The position numbers and the translations under genes were made by a program. From the IMG/VR virus record IMGVR_UViG_3300025921_000058, positions 1-30,879 of that record: a stretch of 30,879 nt of DNA; one strand, written 5' to 3'. The notes under the pieces are model-generated. The model saw only the letters and a program-made list of their open reading frames with translations, made no database searches and had not been told where the DNA came from. This document shows, in pieces, positions 1-7,285 of this stretch (its first letter is position 1; the number at the start of each line of letters is the position of its first letter). The stretch comes from a virus.

Positions 1-1
1 G

Positions 2-130
2 ATTCGGATAGATGAGCGCACGATGCGGCGATATATCGCTGGTGATCTTCCAATACCTGGCGTGGTAGAGCTTGCTGTGACCTGCGTGCTCAATCACCCA
101 CCGGTCAACCAAGAAGACACGCATGAGTGA
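2..130 (+). CDS. Partial CDS: C-terminal end of a helix-turn-helix protein
   Basis: A reading frame is open from the left edge of the window and stops with TGA at 128-130, so the start lies outside. The visible 42 residues include DERTMRRYIAGDLPIPGVV followed by a short hydrophobic helix. This resembles the recognition-helix end of small XRE/YdaS-type regulators, where an RRxxxGxxPIP segment is common. The next gene starts inside its last codons (ATG at 123, 8-nt overlap), which is typical of a tightly packed phage operon. Its DNA target is unknown. It could also be an unrelated short phage protein, because only the tail is visible. Confidence 0.5.
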   Translation: MRIDERTMRRYIAGDLPIPGVVELAVTCVLNHPPVNQEDTHE

Positions 131-395
131 TCCTGAGAAGCAACGGATGCGCGCAGCTTTGCAACTGATTGCTGCGCGGTCCTGCGAACGTCTTACCAGT
201 GGCCCCGGATCTTGCTGGAATCAACCAATATGGTATCCAGAAGCGCCATATACCGCAGACCGATGGTGTGATGGCTGTATTGCCCTTGCGGCGCTACTGC
301 CCCTGGTAGACAAAGAGCATCCGGGTGTGCAGCGAGCATCGTTTATGCAGCAACTGACAACACCCGACGCCACTGACAACCAAACAGGTAATTAA
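123..395 (+). CDS. Small conserved-type phage protein of unknown function
   Basis: This 90-residue protein has an N-terminal helix (residues 5-20), a segment SGPGSCWNQP and then DRWCDGCIALAAL. The pair of cysteines in WCDGC and the upstream cysteines C21 and C31 could bind a metal. I recognise the general pattern (ARSC...GSCW...DRWCDxCIA) as one seen in small early proteins of proteobacterial phages, but no function is known to me. It is the second gene of a run of eight closely spaced rightward genes, overlapping the preceding one by 8 nt and leaving 2 nt before the next. Confidence 0.7.
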   Translation: MSDPEKQRMRAALQLIAARSCERLTSGPGSCWNQPIWYPEAPYTADRWCDGCIALAALLPLVDKEHPGVQRASFMQQLTTPDATDNQTGN

Positions 396-397
396 TT

Positions 398-640
398 ATG
401 AAGTCACTCGCTATTGCGGACACTGTCGCCCGGAACGTTCATGGAATGACTATCCGCTATAACGCTAGTGATATCGCTTCTGTGTATCGGAAGGGCCGAA
501 ATATTGGCTGCCTCTATTTCACTCGTGACTCCGGCACCGGCGAGATGGTTCCCACGTCTTACCACGGTTCGGAGTTGTGGTTGCTTCGGGATGATATTAT
601 AGAGAGCATGCTTCAACTCGGGTTAGCAACAGCCGCATGA
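398..640 (+). CDS. Hypothetical small protein
   Basis: An 80-residue protein with no domain I can name. It starts at ATG 398, two bases after the preceding stop, with a modest AGGTAA ribosome-binding site upstream. The middle is compatible with a small beta-rich fold (SVYRKGRNIGCLYFTR), and the C-terminus is a helix (DDIIESMLQLGLATAA). Its stop overlaps the next start (ATGA at 637-640), so the two are probably translationally coupled. An antisense frame at 404-616 is a shadow and was not called. Confidence 0.6.
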   Translation: MKSLAIADTVARNVHGMTIRYNASDIASVYRKGRNIGCLYFTRDSGTGEMVPTSYHGSELWLLRDDIIESMLQLGLATAA

Positions 641-855
641 GCATGAGCGAACTCCGATCTACGATAGATGCGCTACGGAAATTAAAGCGTAAGGCTATTT
701 CGCATAATGATTTCAACGGCGGAATGAGGCTTGGGTCTGGGCAGGTATTGACTCTCGTCGATGCTGCACTAGCTCTACTAAACCTCCAAGATTCGAATGT
801 CGCAAAGACTCAGATCCTAGAAACCTTCCGCGGTGAATTACCCGACCAACTATGA
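637..855 (+). CDS. Hypothetical small helical protein
   Basis: A 72-residue protein that begins at the ATGA overlap with the preceding gene; a second ATG lies two codons further in. The sequence is mostly helical (ELRSTIDALRKLKRK, then LVDAALALLNL) and basic in its first half. There are no catalytic motifs. It belongs to the same rightward run and its stop again overlaps the next start (ATGA at 852-855). Unknown function. Confidence 0.6.
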   Translation: MSMSELRSTIDALRKLKRKAISHNDFNGGMRLGSGQVLTLVDAALALLNLQDSNVAKTQILETFRGELPDQL

Positions 856-1028
856 GAACTACGTTTTGTGTCTTTCCACGATCTGGTCGCTTGGACGGTC
901 TAATTCCAGAGACTTTCATAGAGAGCGCTCATCTATGGTGGCTAACCTTGATAAAGCCGCTTAGGTATCGTCAGGGGAAGGTTAATGGTGAATGGTGCGT
1001 ATGGAAACAACCGGATCAACCAACATGA
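852..1028 (+). CDS. Hypothetical 58-residue protein
   Basis: The frame starts at ATG 852, overlapping the TGA of the previous gene as ATGA, and ends at TGA 1026-1028, which itself overlaps the next ATG at 1025. That double coupling is the main evidence that it is a gene. The protein contains an aromatic stretch (SAHLWWLTLIKPLRYR) and ends GEWCVWKQPDQPT. It is not a convincing membrane protein. It fills what would otherwise be the only gap in this operon. Function unknown. Confidence 0.6.
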   Translation: MRTTFCVFPRSGRLDGLIPETFIESAHLWWLTLIKPLRYRQGKVNGEWCVWKQPDQPT

Positions 1029-1243
1029 TGTCTCCCGACGAGTGCCAGTTCAATGGCGGTCACCGGTACGACGGGCGCGTGACACGACTTCCCGTGCGTT
1101 TTCAATCGGTGTTCGACCCATTCGAGCCGCGAGACTGTACGAAGCCGGAACCGATACGATGCTGGGAAGTGCAGTATTGCACGCGATGCGGATACGAAAA
1201 GAAGATTGCTCGCGGATTCGATCCTGCAAAGCTCACCGGCTAA
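1025..1243 (+). CDS. Small Cys-containing protein, possible zinc knuckle
   Basis: A 72-residue protein started at ATG 1025 (ATGATG; the ATG at 1028 is an alternative). An upstream in-frame ATG at 992 is less likely because it lies inside the previous gene, while 1025 gives the usual ATGA overlap. The C-terminal half contains CWEVQYCTRCGYEKK, a Cys-x2-Cys arrangement with further cysteines upstream (C7, C49, C57), consistent with a small zinc-binding module. A competing frame at 985-1329 has no such features and was rejected. Confidence 0.6.
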   Translation: MMSPDECQFNGGHRYDGRVTRLPVRFQSVFDPFEPRDCTKPEPIRCWEVQYCTRCGYEKKIARGFDPAKLTG

Positions 1244-1249
1244 CTCAAC

Positions 1250-1429
1250 ATGAATCCGGATTGCACCAAGTGCCACGGCGAAGGCTGGCTCTGCGAGCAA
1301 CATCCGGACCAGCCGTTCCCGCACGATAACTGCGCTGGTCCGGGTGACCCCTGCGAGTGCAATCCTAAGAAGGCAATGCCGCCTGGCACAAAGATCCGCT
1401 GCGACAGTGATCACGGGTACCGACATTAG
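1250..1429 (+). CDS. Cys-rich small phage protein, zinc-binding type
   Basis: A 59-residue protein starting at ATG 1250. It begins MNPDCTKCHGEGWLCEQHPD and later has DNCAGPGDPCECN, giving C5-x2-C8, C15 and a second cluster C28, C35, C37, with several histidines. The CxxCxGxGWxCxxHPDxP pattern recurs in small early proteins of many proteobacterial phages and is DnaJ-zinc-finger-like; the biological role is unknown to me. It sits 6 nt after the previous gene and 8 nt before the next. Confidence 0.65.
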   Translation: MNPDCTKCHGEGWLCEQHPDQPFPHDNCAGPGDPCECNPKKAMPPGTKIRCDSDHGYRH

Positions 1430-1437
1430 GAGAAGTC

Positions 1438-1737
1438 ATGAACTCCGACGAAGCCCGAATCAAGCGCTATTTTGCGGAATTCTTCCGGGAGAACCGCCAG
1501 TGGATGGCTCGCCAGCGTCTCGTTGAGAAACGCCGCGAACTGACCGCGGAAGCGAAGCGGCTTTACGACGCTGGGAAACTGAAACAGGCTGAGGTAAAGC
1601 TGAGGCAGGCTGAGCGCATTCACGCGAAACTACTGAATCAGTTACTGTCGCCCACTGCTCGCAAAGCTCCGCGAGCTCGAGGTGATACCGCCTCGTCTCC
1701 TCGAAATGTGAAGCGGAAGACGTCCCGGCGCGTCTGA
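1438..1737 (+). CDS. Basic coiled-coil protein, end of rightward operon
   Basis: A 99-residue, strongly charged protein. It starts at ATG 1438 behind a clear AGGAG site (1429-1433). Residues 1-70 form one long amphipathic helix rich in Arg, Lys and Glu (KRRELTAEAKRLYDAGKLKQ), followed by a basic Ser/Pro tail ending KRKTSRRV. Such proteins can bind nucleic acid or act as small assembly factors, but nothing specific can be claimed. It is the last rightward gene here; the late operon converges on it and stops at 1768. No obvious intrinsic terminator lies in the 30 bp between them. Confidence 0.65.
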   Translation: MNSDEARIKRYFAEFFRENRQWMARQRLVEKRRELTAEAKRLYDAGKLKQAEVKLRQAERIHAKLLNQLLSPTARKAPRARGDTASSPRNVKRKTSRRV

Positions 1738-1767
1738 TCAGCTGGGTGTTCCAGTGACAAATCGCGG

Positions 1768-2325
1768 CTAGCTCTTGGCGAGCTCGGCGAGAGTAGCGTC
1801 CTTTGCCTGGCTACCGGAGCTCGATCCAAACCAGAACGCCTCCGTCTGTGATGCGCTCTTTGCTAGGTATCCGAACACGGTCCCGAGAGTGGCCCATGCA
1901 GTAGCGGGAACCTTCGCGACTTGATCCGGCCATACGATTGAAGCCACGATCAGAAATGCGGTCAGTAGCAGGAATCCGCCGACGTTCAGCCAGGATAGCT
2001 GGCGCACCGTGGGATCTTTCGTTGAGACCTGCATCGCTCGTGCGTTTGCGAGGTCGTCAAAGGTCAGCTTTTCCTCTGAGATGCCAAGCTGCTTCATTTG
2101 CACCTGGAAGTCCTGGTTGGCTTTTTGAAGAGCTAGAAGCTGGTCAGGCGTGGCATTCAGGAGCGCCGCCTCGGCCCCCTTGGAATCGCCTGGAGCGGTT
2201 CCGAGTGCTGCGGATATCGCCGCACCTGCCAGGGGCCCGAACGGCCCACCGACCGCAGTAGCGAGCATGGGAGCCACGGTCTTAAGGACCTGGAGGGCTT
2301 TAGAGCCTATGTCACTAAGATTCAT
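1768..2325 (-). CDS. Holin-like membrane protein (GTA_holin_3TM type)
   Basis: A 185-residue protein. Residues 10-42 are hydrophobic and Gly/Ala-rich (APMLATAVGGPFGPLAGAAI), followed by a polar helix (PDQLLALQKANQDFQVQMKQ) and two further hydrophobic segments at about 113-131 and 138-157. This order matches the three-transmembrane holins of the GTA_holin_3TM family. A holin lets the endolysin reach the cell wall at lysis. The start (ATG 2325) overlaps the stop of the endolysin gene upstream (ATGA), so the two form a lysis cassette. It is the last gene of the leftward late operon. Family assignment is by pattern, not search. Confidence 0.75.
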   Translation of the reverse strand: MNLSDIGSKALQVLKTVAPMLATAVGGPFGPLAGAAISAALGTAPGDSKGAEAALLNATPDQLLALQKANQDFQVQMKQLGISEEKLTFDDLANARAMQVSTKDPTVRQLSWLNVGGFLLLTAFLIVASIVWPDQVAKVPATAWATLGTVFGYLAKSASQTEAFWFGSSSGSQAKDATLAELAKS

Positions 2326-2666
2326 GCTCGCACCCCGTCTGGACTGATACTGAAGTGGTTCCCATCTGGTAGATGCGTGAAGTCACCGCCCCAGCGGTAT
2401 CGGCCACCAAGGGTTTTCCACCATTCGCCGATGTCCTTGAGCTTCGAACCATCGGTCACCAGAGCTCCGTTCTGAAAGAAGTTTAGGTCGATCGCGAGTC
2501 GCTCCATATGGAGACTATGCTCGATACCGACATGGTGATCAGCGTTCCACTGTGATTGCTCCGGCGTGCGCCACGCCTCCCCAAGTGTGACGGTGTATCC
2601 CATCTCGAAAGCCTTCTGAATCAGTTTCGCGATAGATTGCGCGAATTCTTCTTGTAGAGCGCTCAC
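2322..2666 (-). CDS. Endolysin: M15-family peptidase (L-Ala-D-Glu / VanY-like)
   Basis: A 114-residue, single-domain peptidase expected to cut peptidoglycan cross-links at the end of infection. Visible zinc-site motifs are EHSLHMERLAIDLNFF (H52 with an Asp seven residues later) and DGNHFSI near the C-terminus, in the order found in short phage M15 endolysins, which carry SxHxxRLAxDLN and GNHF. The length fits the family. The start codon is GTG (2664-2666), overlapping the upstream stop as GTGA and preceded by a purine-rich GGGGTAG. No signal peptide is present, consistent with release through the holin encoded next. Confidence 0.85.
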   Translation of the reverse strand: MSALQEEFAQSIAKLIQKAFEMGYTVTLGEAWRTPEQSQWNADHHVGIEHSLHMERLAIDLNFFQNGALVTDGSKLKDIGEWWKTLGGRYRWGGDFTHLPDGNHFSISPDGVRA

Positions 2667-3025
2667 CGGCTACCCCGCTTAAAGTTCCCTGTGTCGTCCT
2701 TCAAGGGATCATCACCCATCCGATCACGGATCACGGCAATCTGCGTACGAATGTGAGCGATTGAGTCGCCCATCCACTGGCGATGCATGAGGGTATTTTC
2801 CGTCTGCTTCTCGAGTAGTACCTGTTGTTTCTCCTGCATAGCGATGATCTTGCCTAACTGGTCGGTTAGCTCTGCATTGCGGTCTTCACAGATCTCCCGA
2901 TGCTCAGTGCGTGTGAGACGTGCGTTCAAGCGTCGCTCCAGTCTGACAAACCACGCGACAATAGCGCCAAAAGAACCTATTCCTGCATACACAGCCGGAT
3001 CCGGTATGTTCACTTCGCTAGTCAT
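2663..3025 (-). CDS. One-TM coiled-coil protein in lysis cassette
   Basis: A 120-residue protein with one hydrophobic segment near the N-terminus (VYAGIGSFGAIVAWFV, about residues 12-27), then a long charged, Gln/Glu-rich helix (residues 30-105) likely to form a coiled coil. The layout resembles small phage membrane proteins found beside endolysins, where they may act as an accessory holin or anti-holin, but no specific family is recognised. It overlaps the endolysin gene by GTGA and follows the next upstream gene after 2 nt. Identity as a lysis factor is inferred from position only. Confidence 0.65.
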   Translation of the reverse strand: MTSEVNIPDPAVYAGIGSFGAIVAWFVRLERRLNARLTRTEHREICEDRNAELTDQLGKIIAMQEKQQVLLEKQTENTLMHRQWMGDSIAHIRTQIAVIRDRMGDDPLKDDTGNFKRGSR

Positions 3026-3027
3026 CT

Positions 3028-3465
3028 CTAAGAAATCACCGGGACCTTAACCCCGTTTTCGAATTGCCATCCTAGCTTGTGCTGCCGGCCAAATAACTCA
3101 AACTCAACCAGCGGTCCTCTCTTCCACTTGAAGACGTACTTGAGGCCATCCGCGCTATTTCGCCAGGCGCTCCAGAGATACGCTCGCCATGGCGCCCATG
3201 TATCAAGTCGGTAATGTGACAGTGATCCGTTCACCCATATCAGTGCGGTCTGTCCACTAACGCCGTCTTCTCGATCACCATATATCGAATTGAGCGGTTT
3301 CCACCGCCAGCGATCAATTGGACGACCGTCCTTAATCGAGGTGGCGTCCACAACCCAGGCTTGTGCAAGGCAAAATGGAATTAGGACAACAAATCCAAAG
3401 ACCATCGCAATAAGACAAATTATCTGAACGATCGTAAACCACGCCCATGCTGCGAGGGAGGTCAT
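3028..3465 (-). CDS. Membrane protein, DUF7338-like
   Basis: A 145-residue protein with a long N-terminal hydrophobic segment (residues 8-38, FTIVQIICLIAMVFGFVVLI) followed by a soluble part rich in Trp. The soluble part has an NSIYGDREDGVSG segment and a YLWSAWRNSADGLKYV segment. The combination of (N)xxDGVSG and WSxxRNxxxxLxY is what I associate with phage membrane proteins of the DUF7338 type. Function is unknown; in late operons they sit near lysis or tail genes as here. Start at ATG 3465. The opposite-strand gene beginning at 3513 lies immediately upstream. Confidence 0.65.
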   Translation of the reverse strand: MTSLAAWAWFTIVQIICLIAMVFGFVVLIPFCLAQAWVVDATSIKDGRPIDRWRWKPLNSIYGDREDGVSGQTALIWVNGSLSHYRLDTWAPWRAYLWSAWRNSADGLKYVFKWKRGPLVEFELFGRQHKLGWQFENGVKVPVIS

Positions 3466-3512
3466 ATTCTTACCGTATCGAACGCGATAGACTGCCAGTA
3501 AGGAGGGCGGCT

Positions 3513-3845
3513 ATGCGTACCTTGGTTATGTCTTGTGTTCTGTTGGGCCTGATGGGTTGTTCCTCTCTGGCTGAGCAACAGAGAGCACAGCAAGAAGTCT
3601 GGGATGCGATGACACCTGAGCAACAACTGGTAGAGCTGGAGCGACGGCGAGTCGCCATCGAGCAGCAGCGAGCGAACACGGAGCAGATAGAAGCGGGATT
3701 GCGTATGATGCGCAGCGCACAGCCACAGTTTATTCCTGTGCCGCCAAATCCATTTCAACCGGCCGCGCCAATACAAGTGGGAAAACCCACAGTAATCTGT
3801 AATAGCTATCCAGGAGGCGGAAGCGTGATGACCGTCTGTAACTAG
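3513..3845 (+). CDS. Small secreted lipoprotein (moron-like)
   Basis: A 110-residue protein with a classical lipoprotein signal: MRTLVMSCVLLGLMGCSSLA, with lipobox LMGC (Cys16). The mature part is a Gln/Glu/Arg-rich helix (about residues 20-65) and a Pro-rich tail with two cysteines near the end. The start at ATG 3513 is supported by a strong AAGGAGG at 3500-3506; in-frame upstream codons lack this. It is transcribed against the surrounding late operon, so it must have its own promoter. It could alter the lysogen surface or act like an outer-membrane spanin, but no inner-membrane partner is adjacent on the same strand. Confidence 0.7.
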   Translation: MRTLVMSCVLLGLMGCSSLAEQQRAQQEVWDAMTPEQQLVELERRRVAIEQQRANTEQIEAGLRMMRSAQPQFIPVPPNPFQPAAPIQVGKPTVICNSYPGGGSVMTVCN

Positions 3846-3852
3846 ATCGCGT

Positions 3853-4077
3853 ATGAAAGCGGCGCATGCGTACTTCGCCCTTTGCACAGTCGCGAGTATT
3901 ATCATTTCCATTACCGTAGGGTTAATGGTCCATTGGCTCATTGGGTTGGTAGTGGCATGGATATGCCTATTGGGGATTGGGGTGAAGTGGAATCAGCTCC
4001 GGCAACCGTGCCAACCCCATGACTCAATGCCCATATCCGAATTACCTCAGAAAACTTCTGAACGCTTCCCGGAGTAG
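3853..4077 (+). CDS. Small membrane protein, possible second moron gene
   Basis: A 74-residue protein with one long or two close hydrophobic segments (residues 5-45, including ASIIISITVGLMVHWLIGLVV) and a short polar C-terminus. It starts 7 nt after the lipoprotein gene, so the two probably form a unit. The ribosome-binding site is weak. Its last 140 nt overlap the 3' end of the leftward gene 3938-5821 in antisense, which is unusual and lowers confidence. The hydrophobic pattern argues for a real protein. Confidence 0.45.
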   Translation: MKAAHAYFALCTVASIIISITVGLMVHWLIGLVVAWICLLGIGVKWNQLRQPCQPHDSMPISELPQKTSERFPE

Positions 4078-5821
4078 CGCGCCTAAGCATCGCCGCCCCT
4101 AGTTTAGGGTCAAGCATGGCCTCTGTCAGGATATCGTTGATCTTCTGATCCGAGCCGGCCGCCTTATAAAGCCACTGGAGCGGCTTTGAGAGCGCCTGTA
4201 GTGCTGGATGAGCACTGGTCGCGCCCGAGCCGATTACTTGGGCGATGGAGAGATTCTGAAAGGTATCCGATCCCGGCGCCTTGACGAGCGGACTGTTGAT
4301 AGCCTGCCCGTATTGAAGGTCGGTACGAATAGCATTCAGTCTCTGCATCTGATTAGGGGTTAGCTTCGCGCCGTTCTTTTGAATCGCCGCATCAAGTGCG
4401 CGACTGAAATTCGCATTCCCTAGGAAATTCTGACCGGTCGTGACATCCGCGCTGGTGAGTTGCGCGCGCTTCTGAATTTCCTGAATGATCTTCATCTGGT
4501 CGATTGGCTTGGACATATCCGCATAGCGCTGTAGATACGCCTTAAACCCTGGAGCGGCTGTCTCGATAGCATCATCGAGTGAATCAACTACTTGTCCTAA
4601 TTGGCCGCGAGCGAGTGATAATGTCGAGGCATTCGGCGCATTCGGAGAACTCGGCTGAAGTTTCCCACGCTGGGCCAACTGCAGATCCTTGCGGATCTCA
4701 TATAGAGCAACGGGATCCGTGGTGTCACCAATCTGCCCCTTGGCCCACTCCAAGGACTTTGCGACGGTTTCTCGCTTGCCTACAGGGGAAGCCAGAATCC
4801 GATCAATGGTGTCATGTACATCGCTGATCGGTGCCTGTCCAGATTTGCCAAATGCCGCTTGCCTCATTGGGGCAGTAGCCGCGTCTCGCGCAGCCTGCGC
4901 AGCGGCCACGTCTGCTGGCGTCCCGGCCACTGCGGTCAATTCAGCTTGTCGGGCAGCGTTCTGCTCTGATAGACGTTGACCGAAAGGCGCGGAATTCTTT
5001 CCCCGCACGCCTTTCTCAAGCGCCATCAATCCGATGTCTTGCGATGCCTCGCCTGTAGTGCGGGCGGAGTTCGGGATCACGGGGGCAGCCGTCTCTAGAT
5101 TTGTCGCAGCTTGCTGTGGGTTGGTCGCCTGTCGCGCTAGGATATTAGCGGCGATTTGTTGTTGGCCGCCCCGAGTGAGCGGTCTCACCACATTGGGTGC
5201 GACGCTCGCAACACCTTCAACTATTCCAGGTATTGTTCCACCCGCCAAACCGGCTGCGGCTTGCGCCCACCAAGGCAAGTCGGCCTGGCGCGCGGTTTCA
5301 GCAGCTCCCGCTCCAGTGGCACCAGATACTCCCGCACGAATAACATTAGGAACTGTCGCCGGTAGTGCCCCGGCAGCCGATAGAGCACCGGCCCCGGTCA
5401 GCGCGCCGGCGACACCTCGAATCCCTGCCGAGGCATATTGTTCACCAGTCGTTTGAGGTGTATATGCACCAGACTCGTCTAGAGCTTGTGAGAGTTTCGC
5501 CGCTTCAGTCTGCTGCGGCTGCAAATTCGTGCCAAAGACTGCATTAACTCCTCGACGCATTAGATTCTGCATGCCGACGCCGATATCATGCGGGGCCGCC
5601 AACGCGCTAACAACCCCTTCTCCCACTGCTCGTGCGCCGAGACCGATCTGACGTAACCAGTCAGTGCCATTGTTTTGCACGGCCTGAGTTGCTGTAGTAT
5701 GTGCGGTATCGAAATCGCGCAACGCTTGCATGGCGGTATCACGAGCCGCCCCAGTGATCTGGCCAGACTGGATGAGTCGAGCCACCGAACGTGCTTCATC
5801 TGCGTTATCAATCTGTGGCAT
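3938..5821 (-). CDS. Large internal virion / DNA-ejection protein candidate
   Basis: A 627-residue protein. The start is ATG 5821, sharing bases with the upstream stop (TAATG); the in-frame GTG at 5833 is less likely. The N-terminal 120 residues are helical, residues 130-230 are Ala/Gly/Pro-rich and weakly hydrophobic (AGALTGAGALSAAGALPAT), and the rest is helical with many Gln and Asn. There is no enzyme motif. Size, composition and place (last of three long adjacent virion genes, before lysis) resemble ejection proteins of P22-like phages, which form a conduit for DNA across the envelope. That role is inferred. The 3' end is overlapped in antisense by the small rightward gene at 3853-4077. 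Confidence 0.7.
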   Translation of the reverse strand: MPQIDNADEARSVARLIQSGQITGAARDTAMQALRDFDTAHTTATQAVQNNGTDWLRQIGLGARAVGEGVVSALAAPHDIGVGMQNLMRRGVNAVFGTNLQPQQTEAAKLSQALDESGAYTPQTTGEQYASAGIRGVAGALTGAGALSAAGALPATVPNVIRAGVSGATGAGAAETARQADLPWWAQAAAGLAGGTIPGIVEGVASVAPNVVRPLTRGGQQQIAANILARQATNPQQAATNLETAAPVIPNSARTTGEASQDIGLMALEKGVRGKNSAPFGQRLSEQNAARQAELTAVAGTPADVAAAQAARDAATAPMRQAAFGKSGQAPISDVHDTIDRILASPVGKRETVAKSLEWAKGQIGDTTDPVALYEIRKDLQLAQRGKLQPSSPNAPNASTLSLARGQLGQVVDSLDDAIETAAPGFKAYLQRYADMSKPIDQMKIIQEIQKRAQLTSADVTTGQNFLGNANFSRALDAAIQKNGAKLTPNQMQRLNAIRTDLQYGQAINSPLVKAPGSDTFQNLSIAQVIGSGATSAHPALQALSKPLQWLYKAAGSDQKINDILTEAMLDPKLGAAMLRRATPGSVQKFSEVIRIWALSHGVGTVAGADSTSPQSPIGISMPLPTQ

Positions 5822-7284
5822 TAGGTGCCCCACTTCTTGAGAAGGGCTGCGTCATCTAGTGAGTTTGTTTTTCCTTCCAACTGAGTCTTCGTTCCATCCA
5901 TCAAGAATCGGTCAAAATCCTGCTTGCCCGTGGACTGCTCATACTGGTGTCGCAATCCTTCAAGCTGACCACCCATAAGTTGCTTATAGGTAGCGATGAC
6001 TGCCTTCAGCTGAGCGGGTGACTGCGCTGCATTGATCGTTTTTGCTGCCTCCTCTCGATCCGCTACTCCACCTCCACTACCGACGATTGCTTTTACTACC
6101 TCATCAGCGACGATCTTCTTAGCCGCTTCGAACGTTGCCGGTGCAGTCTGCCCGGTCTGACTCTTCCAGGTGTTCGCTACCCTGTTGAGTAGCGGTAGAT
6201 TTCCGTTACCTAATGCATCCGTGAGCGTGTCAAGCGTGCCAAGGTGCTGCACAGCAACGTTCAAAGAACGTACGGTATTACCGGCTTTGCCAGTTGTGAA
6301 ATCCATCGACGCCTTTTTGTTACCAGAAAAGTCGATCTGATTGTTCCCTATCAGAGTCGCAATCTCGTCAGGAGACTTATCTGGAAACTTCGCGCGTAGG
6401 CCTTCGAGAGTTGCAGCCATCTGTTGCTTGGAGCGTAGTCCAGCCGGCAAAGAGACGCCATGAGACGCTAGCGCCGCAAGTAACTCCGAATTATCACCCC
6501 CAAAGTTACTATTGGGCTTTGGTATCGGCGCGAGTCCTGGAACCCGTTGTCCCGTCACGTTATTTACCGGGATCAACTGTGTTCCATCGTCCTTCCACTC
6601 GACAGTGCTCTTCGGAGCGGCTGAGGCTATCGGCGGCGCAGACGGATTGTTCGGATCAAGCAGCATATCGCCGGCTGATAGCTTGATAGGCGCTGGAGGA
6701 GGCGCAGCCGATGCCGCGGTAGTGAGCTGCTGGCGGAACTGATCGAGATTCCCAGGCTGCGCTAATGGTCCGACGTAGGGCGCCTGAATCCCGAGCGTCT
6801 GGAACGCATCCTTTACATCGGGATCGTTCTGGATGAGTCCTAGGTAGGAGCTTGGATCTTGCGCCGTGCTCAACCCCTTCAGAACACGTTGCGCAACCGT
6901 GGCAGCCTGGGTGCGATCGGCGCGCTCAGCCTGTTTGAGCCCGAGAGCCGCTTCCTTACCCTGAATCTCACGCTGCGATAACTGGAACTCTCGATCCTGC
7001 GCCTGTTGATCGAGTTGGCGCTTAATGAGCGTGTGCTTGAACGCATTGTCCATCGCGTTCTGATAGTTCTGCTGCGATCCTTGGAAAGCGTCGAGCAGTC
7101 CTGAGCCGAGTCCGGTCATGCTATAGGGCGCGCGCATGATGCCGAGACCCAAGGAAATCAGCGCATTATTACGTGCTGCCGCACTGGAGGCCGGATCGAC
7201 GTACGGCGCTACGTTGGGATCAGTCGGAAATAGCCCGTTGCCGAGTGCGGTCGCTCCACCATTGATGGCGTCGAGAATGCTCAT
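5821..7284 (-). CDS. Internal virion / ejection-type structural protein
   Basis: A 487-residue protein starting at ATG 7284, separated from the upstream stop by 1 nt and coupled to the next gene by TAATG. Residues 80-140 form a Gln/Glu-rich helix (HTLIKRQLDQQAQDREFQLS) likely to be a coiled coil. The middle (about 190-260) is Pro/Ala-rich. The C-terminal third is helical and ends with a domain containing VVKAIVGSGGGVADREEAAK followed by TINAAQSPAQLKAVI. This last stretch is a pattern I associate with internal proteins of short-tailed phages. No catalytic motif is visible. Role inferred from position between two other long virion genes. Confidence 0.7.
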   Translation of the reverse strand: MSILDAINGGATALGNGLFPTDPNVAPYVDPASSAAARNNALISLGLGIMRAPYSMTGLGSGLLDAFQGSQQNYQNAMDNAFKHTLIKRQLDQQAQDREFQLSQREIQGKEAALGLKQAERADRTQAATVAQRVLKGLSTAQDPSSYLGLIQNDPDVKDAFQTLGIQAPYVGPLAQPGNLDQFRQQLTTAASAAPPPAPIKLSAGDMLLDPNNPSAPPIASAAPKSTVEWKDDGTQLIPVNNVTGQRVPGLAPIPKPNSNFGGDNSELLAALASHGVSLPAGLRSKQQMAATLEGLRAKFPDKSPDEIATLIGNNQIDFSGNKKASMDFTTGKAGNTVRSLNVAVQHLGTLDTLTDALGNGNLPLLNRVANTWKSQTGQTAPATFEAAKKIVADEVVKAIVGSGGGVADREEAAKTINAAQSPAQLKAVIATYKQLMGGQLEGLRHQYEQSTGKQDFDRFLMDGTKTQLEGKTNSLDDAALLKKWGT

Positions 7285-7285
7285 A

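Noticed and set aside
985-1429. Competing frames on both strands (985-1329 + and 1016-1426 -)
   Set aside because: The frames 1025-1243 and 1250-1429 have coupled starts and zinc-binding patterns; the competitors have neither.
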